Origin: Dehalococcoidia bacterium
GTDB lineage: Bacteria > Chloroflexota > Dehalococcoidia > Dehalococcoidales > RBG-16-60-22
NCBI GenBank assembly: GCA_030613665.1
Contig: JAUWLN010000067.1
Span: forward strand, 1 to 9,151
DNA: 9,151 bases
Direction of reading: 5' to 3'
Shown here: piece by piece, positions 1 to 5,949 of the stretch
Layout: the number at the start of each line of letters is the position of its first letter
How positions within the stretch are numbered: position 1 is the stretch's first letter
Made by a program: the position numbers and the translations under genes
The notes under the pieces: model-generated
Told to the model about the DNA's origin: nothing
What the model saw: the letters and a program-made list of their open reading frames with translations, nothing else
Database searches by the model: none

Positions 1-651
1 GCTGTCACCAGAAGCGTACGTGAAGCCGTAGGAAGCAAATGTGACCTGCTTATTGGAACCCATGGCCAGACGACCACGCACAGCGCTATCAGGCTTGCCA
101 GGAGACTTGAAAAATATGATCCGCTATGGTTTGAGGAACCGGTACCCCCGGAAAATGTCGACGAGATGGCCAGAGTTGCCCGATTCACCAGTATTCCCAT
201 CGCCACCGGCGAGCGGTTGTCGACAGTGTATGAATTCACCCAATTGCTCGAGAAGCAAGCGGCGGCAATCCTGCAGCTGGCTCTCGGACGCGTCGGTGGT
301 ATAATGGAAGCCAAGACGATTGCCGGGATGGCCGAAGCGCATTATGCACAGATAGCACCGCACCTGTTCTGTGGCCCCATAGAAGGCGCCGCCAATATCC
401 AGATTGATACCTGCAGTCCCAACTTCCTGATTCAGGAAAGCATAGAGACATGGGGCGGTTTTCACACCGAGATTTTAAAGGAGCCAATCAAGTGGGAGGA
501 CGGCTACATAATACCGCCGACCAGACCCGGACTGGGTGTCGAGCTAAATGAGGAGGTGGCCGCAAAGCATCCCTATATCCCAATCGAAGCAGGGACATGG
601 ATGTGGGACACCCCTCCCGACCTGCAAAGCAAGCGCTCCCCTTTGAAATAG
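1..651 (+). CDS. Enolase-superfamily protein (mandelate racemase / sugar-acid dehydratase-like), C-terminal part
   Basis: The frame is open from the first base, so the gene is cut by the window edge; 216 codons remain of a family usually near 380-400 residues. What is left is the C-terminal half of the (beta/alpha)7-beta barrel. The visible landmarks are GTHG at residues 19-22 (counted from the edge), WFEEP at 43-47, ATGER at 68-72, QLALGRVGG at 92-100, APH at 119-121 and FLIQE at 142-146. The spacing matches galactonate dehydratase: 26 residues between successive metal-ligand positions (19, 45, 71), His121 and Glu146. From family knowledge, such enzymes abstract the proton alpha to a carboxylate and usually dehydrate sugar acids using Mg2+. 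Two Asp positions are lost: the first metal ligand is Gly19 and the Asp of the His-Asp dyad is Ala94. The fold is clear; the reaction is not. The gene ends directly against the convergent gene at 652. Confidence 0.85.
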   Translation, partial: AVTRSVREAVGSKCDLLIGTHGQTTTHSAIRLARRLEKYDPLWFEEPVPPENVDEMARVARFTSIPIATGERLSTVYEFTQLLEKQAAAILQLALGRVGGIMEAKTIAGMAEAHYAQIAPHLFCGPIEGAANIQIDTCSPNFLIQESIETWGGFHTEILKEPIKWEDGYIIPPTRPGLGVELNEEVAAKHPYIPIEAGTWMWDTPPDLQSKRSPLK

Positions 652-2013
652 CTATCGCCTGATTGTGTTTCTCAATTCTTCCTCCAGTTGCCGGCGAATC
701 TTGAAGGAGAACTGGTTGCTGTCCATCTCTAAGTCGTCATAGGTAAGAAAAGAGCCCTTGGCGACCGGCCTGATGACCTTTACCCCACGGCCCAGGCCAA
801 CGGGAAGATACTTATGAGATACGCTATCATCAGCCCTGACCAGGCGACCAAACACGGTATAGCCACCTTCCCCGTCCAGGATATCTCCTGATTTCAGGTC
901 TTTCTTCGCCACCGCCGCCACGTCGGCAATGAAAGAACCGGGGGAGCCGGTAGCCTCGTCGCGGAGCACCACCGAAGCCACACTCATGCCAAGCTCCAGT
1001 CCAATCAGGTGAAACGGCCGGTACACCACCGAATACTGGCCGGAGGAATCCGTTTGAGATTCGTGGGAGGATAGAAACCGCAGCATGTAATCGGTTACCG
1101 CCTTGAACACAACGTAAAGGCCCCAGCGCAGATGATTCTTTACCGGCGTCTCGTCCCTGTTCTCACTTGCCACCACCTCCACCGTGCCACTGTGCTCCAG
1201 AATCCCTCCCGCTGCTTTTGGTTTGAGCACATCGGGTAGTTTGTCCACGCCGACTGGAGGGAACTGTAATCCGCCTTGTTGCGGAACCAGCCCGGAGGCA
1301 TTGGCCACAGCACACATTTCGATGGCTGATTTTGTACCGTCCAGAAAGGAGTTGTACATTTGAGGATTATAATTACTGGAAGCCAGCTGTTCCTCGGAAA
1401 AACCGAAATGCTCCCAGACCGTGTCCGGGGTCGAATAGTGGTATTTGGGTTGATATCTGGTTCCTTTGCCGGCACAGACGACTTCGGCCCCGACCGTTCG
1501 AGCCCAGTCAATTAATTCGCAGATTATCGCCGGCTGGTCCCCGTAAGCCATCGAATATAAGACCCCTTTTTCGCTGGCCTTTCTCTTGAGTGCCAGTCCC
1601 AGCAGCGCGTCCGTCTCAACATTCACCATGACCACATGTTTCCCGGACTCCAGGGCGGTCCACGCGTGATGAGTCCCGGCCTCGGTGACTCCGGTAGCCT
1701 CGATAATCACATCCATCTCTGCCTGTAGCAACTGGTCCGCGTTATCGGTCAGCGTAACCTTTCCCGCCGCGGCAGCATCATTAATCCCGGACGGGGAACC
1801 TCCGGTTACGATGGCTTCTTCCGGCCAGCCTGCTTTGATACAGACATTCTTCGCCTTTTCCAGGTCCAGCTCGGCGACACCGACAAGCTGCATTCCCGGA
1901 GTCGGCCTGGCCTGGCTCAGGAAAGCCGAACTGAATGTTCCAGCGCCAATGACGCCGATTTTGATAGGTTTTTTAATTTCTTCTCTTTGCTGAAGGAGAG
2001 CATACAATCCCAT
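652..2013 (-). CDS. NAD(P)-dependent oxidoreductase, homoserine dehydrogenase-like, with C-terminal SAF domain
   Basis: A 453-residue cytoplasmic protein. The N-terminus is a Rossmann fold, with GVIGAGTF at residues 20-27 and an acidic ELD (48-50) after the second strand, which favours NAD. EATG near residue 104 and the following segment resemble the nucleotide-binding domain of homoserine dehydrogenase. The middle (about 155-350) is the catalytic/dimer region of this family. The C-terminal part (about 365-440), with a KKDLKSGDIL stretch and YLPVGLGRGVKVIRPVAKG, looks like an SAF domain, as found in altronate dehydratase and sialic-acid synthase; such proteins are often mislabelled FlgA-like. 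Homologues are usually found among carbohydrate-acid catabolism genes, but the substrate is unknown. The start is supported by AGGTGA (2017-2022) just upstream of ATG. It is the last gene of the leftward run, 87 bases after the amidohydrolase. Its stop codon abuts that of the convergent enolase-family gene. Confidence 0.8.
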   Translation of the reverse strand: MGLYALLQQREEIKKPIKIGVIGAGTFSSAFLSQARPTPGMQLVGVAELDLEKAKNVCIKAGWPEEAIVTGGSPSGINDAAAAGKVTLTDNADQLLQAEMDVIIEATGVTEAGTHHAWTALESGKHVVMVNVETDALLGLALKRKASEKGVLYSMAYGDQPAIICELIDWARTVGAEVVCAGKGTRYQPKYHYSTPDTVWEHFGFSEEQLASSNYNPQMYNSFLDGTKSAIEMCAVANASGLVPQQGGLQFPPVGVDKLPDVLKPKAAGGILEHSGTVEVVASENRDETPVKNHLRWGLYVVFKAVTDYMLRFLSSHESQTDSSGQYSVVYRPFHLIGLELGMSVASVVLRDEATGSPGSFIADVAAVAKKDLKSGDILDGEGGYTVFGRLVRADDSVSHKYLPVGLGRGVKVIRPVAKGSFLTYDDLEMDSNQFSFKIRRQLEEELRNTIRR

Positions 2014-2100
2014 TTATCACCTCACTTATCATTACCGCGCCGCGAGCGTCTTTCCGTTACGCGGCACGGCGTTCGCCAGATTGATAATATCATCTCTCCG
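2014..2100. other. Intergenic spacer with hairpin potential between amidohydrolase and SAF oxidoreductase
   Basis: This 87-base gap holds several short inverted repeats. They are TGATA-A-TATCA (2082-2092), GGCG-TT-CGCC (2068-2077), and a 6-bp all-GC pair GCCGCG / CGCGGC (2039-2044 with 2060-2065, loop of 15). None is followed by a T-run on the minus strand, so I do not call a terminator. They could be an RNA processing or stability element inside the leftward operon. The Shine-Dalgarno of the 2013 start lies at the left end of the gap. Confidence 0.35.
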
Positions 2101-3006
2101 TTACAGTTCCAAATTCCAGAGACCCAGGACATTCCTGGAAAGAAAACCGTTTATTTCTTCCTCCGTCAACGGAGCGTACCCCTGTGCCTGCAGGTCAGGG
2201 TTTAATCCCGTCTTTATATATGAAAGCTCCCGCCGCAATAAATCTAGGTACTCATCAACGTTCTCACCAACGTAGTCCGAGCCATAGAATACCCGGTCGA
2301 GAACGCCGTACTCTCTTGCCATGGCGAGGTTTCTGGCCAGCAGCAGGCGTCTTCCTTTACCGAGATAAGGGTCAATGAACATGGCAAAGTCGGTGTAGAC
2401 GTTCGGGGAACGAGCCATTATGCACAGAAGTTCTTCTGTCCACGGATAGCCCATATGTTCAACGTCAAACCTGAGTTCCGGGAAATCAATCGTTAAATCG
2501 TCCAGGAACGTTACCTTACAATACTTCAGGGGACAGTTTTTCGGAGGCCCGAACTGGTGGGAATGATGAAAATAGATGGGTATATCCAGTGCGACAGCTT
2601 TCTCGTAAAAAGGGTAAATTCGCCTGTCGTTTGCGTAGTAGTAACCGTAACCCGGTGTCAGCAGCAGGCCCTTTATATTTTTACTGGTTACCAGGTCATC
2701 CAGTTCCTCCAACTGTTTCGTATTCAGGCGGTCCTGTGCGTCCAGAGGTTCGGCGGCAGCAAAGGCTACTATTCTTGTCGGCGCCAGTTTTTGTATTTCC
2801 GCAGAGAGTTCATTCGAGCCCAGTCACATACCCCGGATGCGCTCCATTGACTGAGGCATTATCTGGAAATGGGATACGTCTATCTCATCCAGCCGTTTCA
2901 ACAGTAAATTAATATCAAAGCCATCGATATCATTGACGTTTTTCTTCAGCTTGTCCGTGGCGGCATGTTTCTGGTACATATGGGAATGGCCGTCGATTAT
3001 TTTCAT
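2101..3006 (-). pseudogene. Amidohydrolase (Amidohydro_2, ACMSD/TIM-barrel type) interrupted by one in-frame TGA
   Basis: The frame runs from ATG at 3006 to TAA at 2101 (301 codons, normal family length) with one internal stop, TGA at 2824-2826, codon 61. There is no frameshift, and both halves share one frame. Before the stop is the metal-binding IIDGHSH (His7, His9). After it come FHHSH (147-150), DVEHMGYPW (His184) and FYGSDY (Asp244), in the usual order for metal-dependent hydrolases/decarboxylases of the ACMSD-like family. The start is set by GGAGG at 3013-3017: it abuts the ATG at 3012 with no spacing but lies six bases from the ATG at 3006. A TTG at 2712 opens the remaining frame, but it has no Shine-Dalgarno and lacks the HxH motif, so a working short enzyme is unlikely. 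The gene is either a very recent pseudogene, a recoded gene or a sequencing error. The product would hydrolyse or decarboxylate a small cyclic or acid substrate. Confidence 0.75.
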
Positions 3007-3012
3007 TTTCAT

Positions 3013-3017
3013 CCTCC
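3013..3017 (-). promoter_or_regulatory. Ribosome binding site deciding the amidohydrolase start
   Basis: GGAGG on the minus strand directly touches the first ATG (3010-3012) and lies six bases from a second in-frame ATG (3004-3006). The spacing favours the second, which still includes the whole HxH motif. Confidence 0.6.
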
Positions 3018-3086
3018 GGTTTTAGCGCTCATTTTGTATGATATGTCGAAGTGAAAAGAGGCAGAAATACCTTGAATAGTAATATG

Positions 3087-3653
3087 CTAGAGCCCGATTT
3101 TATCGGAAACTTCCCGCATTCCCATGATAACGTCATTAATCAGGGCCGGCAGTTCCACGCCCATCATCGCCACTCCTTTTTCAATCACGGAACGGTTGAC
3201 ACCGGCGGCGAATGACTTGTCTTTCCATTTCTTCATCACGGATTTCACTTCCAGGTCCATGACGCTCTTCGACGGCCGAATGATGGCGACGGCGCTGATA
3301 AGCCCGGTAAGCTCTTCGACGGCATACAAAACCTTTTCCAAGTCGGTCTGCGGCTCAATATCGTTGCATAGAACCCATCCGTGGGAGGCAACCGCACGCA
3401 CGTACTCCTCCGGCCAATCTCTCCCGCGCAATATCTCTTGTGCTTTGGCACAGTGCTGCTCCGGAAACGCTTCGTAGTCCAGGTCGTGTACCAGCCCGAT
3501 GACAGCCCATTTATCTTCATCCCCTCCCAGTTTCCGTGCCATGTAGCGCATCACTCCTTCAACGGCGTAAGAATGTTTGAGCAGGCTATCGCTCTTCACG
3601 AATTCATTCAGCAGGGACTGCGCTTCTTCATAAGTTGGCACCTTTTCCGACAT
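3087..3653 (-). CDS. HD-domain hydrolase (COG2316-like)
   Basis: A 188-residue soluble protein with a complete HD signature: His27 (LLKHSYAVEGV), the His56-Asp57 doublet in GLVHDLDYE, His67, and His91 in ASHGW. These are the metal ligands of HD-superfamily phosphohydrolases. The following EELTGLISAVAIIRPSK segment is typical of the small stand-alone HD proteins annotated as predicted hydrolases (COG2316). The family is thought to act on phosphorylated small molecules or nucleotides, and no substrate is established. The start has a good Shine-Dalgarno (GGAGG, 3663-3667). It sits 35 bases after the SDR gene and 80 bases before the amidohydrolase start, in the same direction, so co-transcription is likely. 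It may have a housekeeping or signalling role rather than a step in the pathway; the sequence does not decide. Confidence 0.8.
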   Translation of the reverse strand: MSEKVPTYEEAQSLLNEFVKSDSLLKHSYAVEGVMRYMARKLGGDEDKWAVIGLVHDLDYEAFPEQHCAKAQEILRGRDWPEEYVRAVASHGWVLCNDIEPQTDLEKVLYAVEELTGLISAVAIIRPSKSVMDLEVKSVMKKWKDKSFAAGVNRSVIEKGVAMMGVELPALINDVIMGMREVSDKIGL

Positions 3654-3688
3654 TATCTCGCTCCTCCAGTTATTGATATTATGTAAAC

Positions 3689-4474
3689 TTAATAATGGTC
3701 TATGTGCGCACCGCAGTTGACCACCAGCGTATGGCCGGTGATAGCGCTTGATTCATCGGAAGCTAAAAACACCGCAGCCGCAGCCACCTCTGATGTTTCC
3801 GCCGGTCTTTTCAGGCAGTAATTTCTGGTAAGCCTTGCCAGTACCTCTTCAGGTGAAATACCCTCCGCTTCAGCCTTGGCTTTTGACATGTTGATTACAC
3901 GCTCTCCACGCACCGCCGCCGGGCTGATGCAATTGACGCGAATATTGTAATCTCCCGCTTCAATAGCCAGTGTCTCCGTAAAACCGATAATGCCCATTTT
4001 GGAGACACAATACGGGCTTCTCAGGGGAAATCCGGACCTGCCGCCTTCGGAGCCAATATTGATAATGTTGCCGCTCCGGCGGGCCTCCATATTCTTTAGC
4101 ACTTCTCTACAGCACAGCATGGTACCGGTGAGATTGACGGCCAGCACTTCATTCCATTCATCCAGGTTCATGTCAGCGATTTTGGCCGTTGGGCCGGGAA
4201 CACCGCTGTTGTTAACCAGTATGTCGATCCGGCCATACTGCTGCAGGGCCTCCTTCACCATATTTATTACCTGGCTTTCGCTGGAAATGTCAGTTTGTAT
4301 TGCCTTCGCGTCTCCCCCTTTACTTTTGATACCTTCCGCCACCTCGTTTATTCTGGAAAAGTTGCGCGCCGCCGCCACAACCACAGCTCCTTCGGCGGCG
4401 AAAGCGTATGAAATAGCGCGTCCTATGTCGGCACCACCACCGGTAACAATGGCCACCCTGTCTTTCAATCTCAT
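3689..4474 (-). CDS. Short-chain dehydrogenase/reductase (classical SDR)
   Basis: A 261-residue protein of standard classical SDR length that interconverts an alcohol and a ketone with NAD(P)H. The Rossmann dinucleotide motif is TGGGADIG at 11-18, in which the second conserved Gly is Asp16. After the second strand comes AAR (Arg37) rather than Asp, which suggests NADP(H). NNSG lies at 88-91. The catalytic tetrad is complete: Asn114, Ser142, Tyr155 and Lys159 (YxxxK). The C-terminus has the usual VFLASDESSAITGHTLVVNCG segment. Closest textbook relatives are 3-oxoacyl-ACP reductase-like and gluconate 5-dehydrogenase-like enzymes, so hydroxy-acid or polyol oxidation is plausible. Its Shine-Dalgarno is GGAGGT about eight bases before ATG. 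A strong promoter with an embedded palindrome lies just upstream (4532-4560), so it can start its own transcript with the HD, amidohydrolase and SAF genes downstream. Confidence 0.9.
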   Translation of the reverse strand: MRLKDRVAIVTGGGADIGRAISYAFAAEGAVVVAAARNFSRINEVAEGIKSKGGDAKAIQTDISSESQVINMVKEALQQYGRIDILVNNSGVPGPTAKIADMNLDEWNEVLAVNLTGTMLCCREVLKNMEARRSGNIINIGSEGGRSGFPLRSPYCVSKMGIIGFTETLAIEAGDYNIRVNCISPAAVRGERVINMSKAKAEAEGISPEEVLARLTRNYCLKRPAETSEVAAAAVFLASDESSAITGHTLVVNCGAHIDHY

Positions 4475-4531
4475 TGGTTTCTACCTCCGCAGCCGTTCGA
4501 ATTCCGCAGCACTTTTTGGCCTTTTAAACGC

Positions 4532-4560
4532 ATTCTAAAGCAATAGCCGATTGCTTTCAA
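4532..4560 (-). promoter_or_regulatory. Sigma70-like promoter with palindromic operator for the SDR unit
   Basis: Read on the minus strand, TTGAAA (4560-4555) is followed by exactly 17 bases and then TAGAAT (4537-4532), each 5 of 6 to consensus. The predicted start is near 4525, giving a leader of about 50 bases before the SDR ATG at 4474. An 8+8 perfect inverted repeat, AAAGCAAT-N5-ATTGCTTT (4537-4557), fills the space between the two boxes. That placement is typical of a repressor operator or a MerR-like activator site. It could instead form an RNA hairpin in a read-through transcript from the DUF362 gene, but no T-run follows it. Confidence 0.65.
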
Positions 4561-4584
4561 TAAATCGGGATCAGCTTCCTCGGG

Positions 4585-5730
4585 TTAACGGAAAAGGAGC
4601 TTGCCCAGCAGCGTTTCCCGTATGGTCACGGCTCCCTCCGGGCACAGTTCCTGGCAGCAGTAGCATCGAATACAGCGGTCATATTTGAACGCAGGCGGTC
4701 TGGATTCATCACCGTCGTGCCAGTCGACCGCCTTCGGTTTAACCGGACATACCTCAACACATATACCACAACTGGTGCAAATCGCTTCATCGATAGTCGG
4801 CCGCGGGCATATTTGATTCTTGAGGAATGCCCTCATCGAGCGGTGGCGTATCACAACCGGTGGCTTGCGTACGACATCGAAGTCCCGGGCAATAAACGAT
4901 TCTATGGCTTCGCCCACAATTTCAATGTTATCGTAACGACAGGTACCGAGCCCCGCCCTCTCTCCCGGTTCCGAGGTCGGCACAAATGCCGGGTCCAGAT
5001 CGATGATTTTGCAGGCTACGGCGTCCAGGGCAACGGGGTCACTGGAGAACAACAGGACACCGAGCTTTCTGGGCTTACCGCTCCTTGGCCCGTTCCCTTC
5101 CATAGCCATGATACCGTCCATAATATACAGGCGCGGTTTTACCAGCGTGGTCAGGTCGACGAGCATGGTAGCAAATTCGTACGGGTCTGCCATCTTGACA
5201 TGAAACTGGCTCTTCAGAATACCGGGGACACAGCCAAATTGATTTTTTACTGCCCCGGTCAACCTCGTCAGGCCGTGAGTTTTGAGCTTTGGCAGGCTTA
5301 CCAGGCCGTCTGATTCCAGGACTCCGTTGGCAAGAACAAACCTTTTATTTAAAAGTGCTTCTTTATGGGAAACGGCCTTGCCCTTGTCGAAATCGGCCAG
5401 CTCAATTCCGAGTTCATCGGCCACCGCCTTCAAACCACCCCTTTTCATATTGCCTTCGCACCGGCCAAAGCCCGGAGAGTCACCGCAACAGAGAGTAGCG
5501 CCGGCTTTCTTCAGCAGTATGCCCGCAGCCCTGAATACCGAGGGATGAGTCGATACACACCTCTGAGGATTGACGCCGAACAGCACGTTCGGTTTGATGA
5601 CTATTTTCTCACCGGGTTTAACGAAACGGGATATGCCGCCGAGCAGGTCAACCCCTGTCTCGACTGCCTCGCATACCTGTTGGCTATCATACGTATCACA
5701 TCTTACCAGAGCCACGATTGATTTAAGCAT
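4585..5730 (-). CDS. DUF362-domain protein with C-terminal 2x[4Fe-4S] ferredoxin domain
   Basis: A 381-residue protein. Residues about 40-290 form a DUF362 domain (IVIKPNVLFGVNP near 43-55, GDSPGF, LPKLKTHGLTRLTGAVKNQFGCVPG, then DPVALDAVACKIIDL). The C-terminal 70 residues carry two complete cluster motifs: Cys318-x2-Cys321-x2-Cys324-x3-Cys328-Pro and Cys353-x2-Cys356-x2-Cys359-x3-Cys363-Pro, with an extra Cys358. I see no signal peptide or Tat motif, so it is cytoplasmic. DUF362 has no general assigned reaction. The iron-sulfur clusters imply electron transfer or a redox-coupled step and favour a low-oxygen lifestyle. It is the first gene of the leftward run, divergent from the acyl-CoA synthetase, and 110 bases before the SDR. 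The Shine-Dalgarno is weak (GGAACAGAT before ATG), but the N-terminal sequence MLKSIVALVRC fits the family start. Confidence 0.85.
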   Translation of the reverse strand: MLKSIVALVRCDTYDSQQVCEAVETGVDLLGGISRFVKPGEKIVIKPNVLFGVNPQRCVSTHPSVFRAAGILLKKAGATLCCGDSPGFGRCEGNMKRGGLKAVADELGIELADFDKGKAVSHKEALLNKRFVLANGVLESDGLVSLPKLKTHGLTRLTGAVKNQFGCVPGILKSQFHVKMADPYEFATMLVDLTTLVKPRLYIMDGIMAMEGNGPRSGKPRKLGVLLFSSDPVALDAVACKIIDLDPAFVPTSEPGERAGLGTCRYDNIEIVGEAIESFIARDFDVVRKPPVVIRHRSMRAFLKNQICPRPTIDEAICTSCGICVEVCPVKPKAVDWHDGDESRPPAFKYDRCIRCYCCQELCPEGAVTIRETLLGKLLFR

Positions 5731-5737
5731 ATCTGTT

Positions 5738-5765
5738 CCGTTTCGAGCCTGATTTAACCGTTTCG
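5738..5765 (-). repeat. Direct repeat CGAAACGG x2 in the DUF362 leader
   Basis: On the minus strand CGAAACGG occurs at 5765-5758 and again at 5745-5738, exactly 20 bases apart, which is about two helical turns. The first copy overlaps the predicted transcription start of the DUF362 promoter and the second lies just before the start codon. Repeats phased on one face of the helix suggest a protein-binding site, but two 8-base copies could arise by chance. Confidence 0.4.
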
Positions 5766-5768
5766 CTT

Positions 5769-5797
5769 ACTATAACATCGTCTGATATCACCCGCAA
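5769..5797 (-). promoter_or_regulatory. Candidate promoter for the DUF362 gene
   Basis: On the minus strand TATAGT (5774-5769, 5 of 6) is preceded at 17 bases by TTGCGG (5797-5792, 3 of 6). An 8-base palindrome TGATATCA (5783-5790) lies in the spacer. The -10 box is good and the -35 box poor, which could mean an activator is needed. The position, about 40 bases before the start codon, is sensible for the divergent arrangement. Confidence 0.4.
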
Positions 5798-5840
5798 TCA
5801 ATTTTAGCGTTAAGCCCCACGCCTGTTCAAACACCATAAA

Positions 5841-5870
5841 TTGACAACGATTTAAGCGGGGACTTATACT
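5841..5870 (+). promoter_or_regulatory. Sigma70-like promoter for the acetoacetyl-CoA synthetase gene
   Basis: A perfect TTGACA (5841-5846) is followed by 18 bases and TATACT (5865-5870, 5 of 6). Transcription would start near 5877, leaving a leader of about 72 bases in which I see no strong hairpin. The -10 region includes a tandem ACTTAT ACTTAT (5862-5873). This is the best core promoter in the window and points right, away from the DUF362 gene. Confidence 0.7.
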
Positions 5871-5937
5871 TATCTCTCAATGCGATGGATATTCCTTAAC
5901 AGCGCGGAATTCAGTATCTAAAGAACAAGCCAATCAA

Positions 5938-5943
5938 GAGGAG
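5938..5943 (+). promoter_or_regulatory. Ribosome binding site of the acyl-CoA synthetase gene
   Basis: GAGGAG lies six bases before the ATG at 5950 and fixes that start. The encoded N-terminus (LWTPSQSRINQANITRF) matches the usual beginning of acetoacetyl-CoA synthetases. Confidence 0.7.
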
Positions 5944-5949
5944 CATATT

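Noticed and set aside
2101..2712. A separate 203-residue protein starting at TTG 2712
   Set aside because: The frame is continuous with the upstream part of the amidohydrolase, the TTG has no ribosome binding site, and the product would lack the HxH metal motif; it is the remainder of the interrupted gene.
3018..3086. A possible extra promoter between the HD and amidohydrolase genes (TATCAT on the minus strand)
   Set aside because: There is no acceptable -35 box at 16-18 bases, and the short gap fits simple co-transcription.
3990..4538. A 182-codon open frame on the plus strand opposite the SDR gene
   Set aside because: It mirrors the codons of a complete SDR with an intact catalytic tetrad, and its product is low-complexity without recognisable motifs.
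4717..5313. A 198-codon open frame on the plus strand opposite the DUF362 gene
   Set aside because: It is antisense to a gene with clear family motifs and two full 4Fe-4S sites, has no Shine-Dalgarno, and its translation shows no recognisable domain.
5811..5866. Long-range pairing between TAAGCCCC (5811-5818) and GGGGACTTA (5858-5866)
   Set aside because: It needs a bulge and a 39-base loop, so it is not a convincing hairpin or operator.
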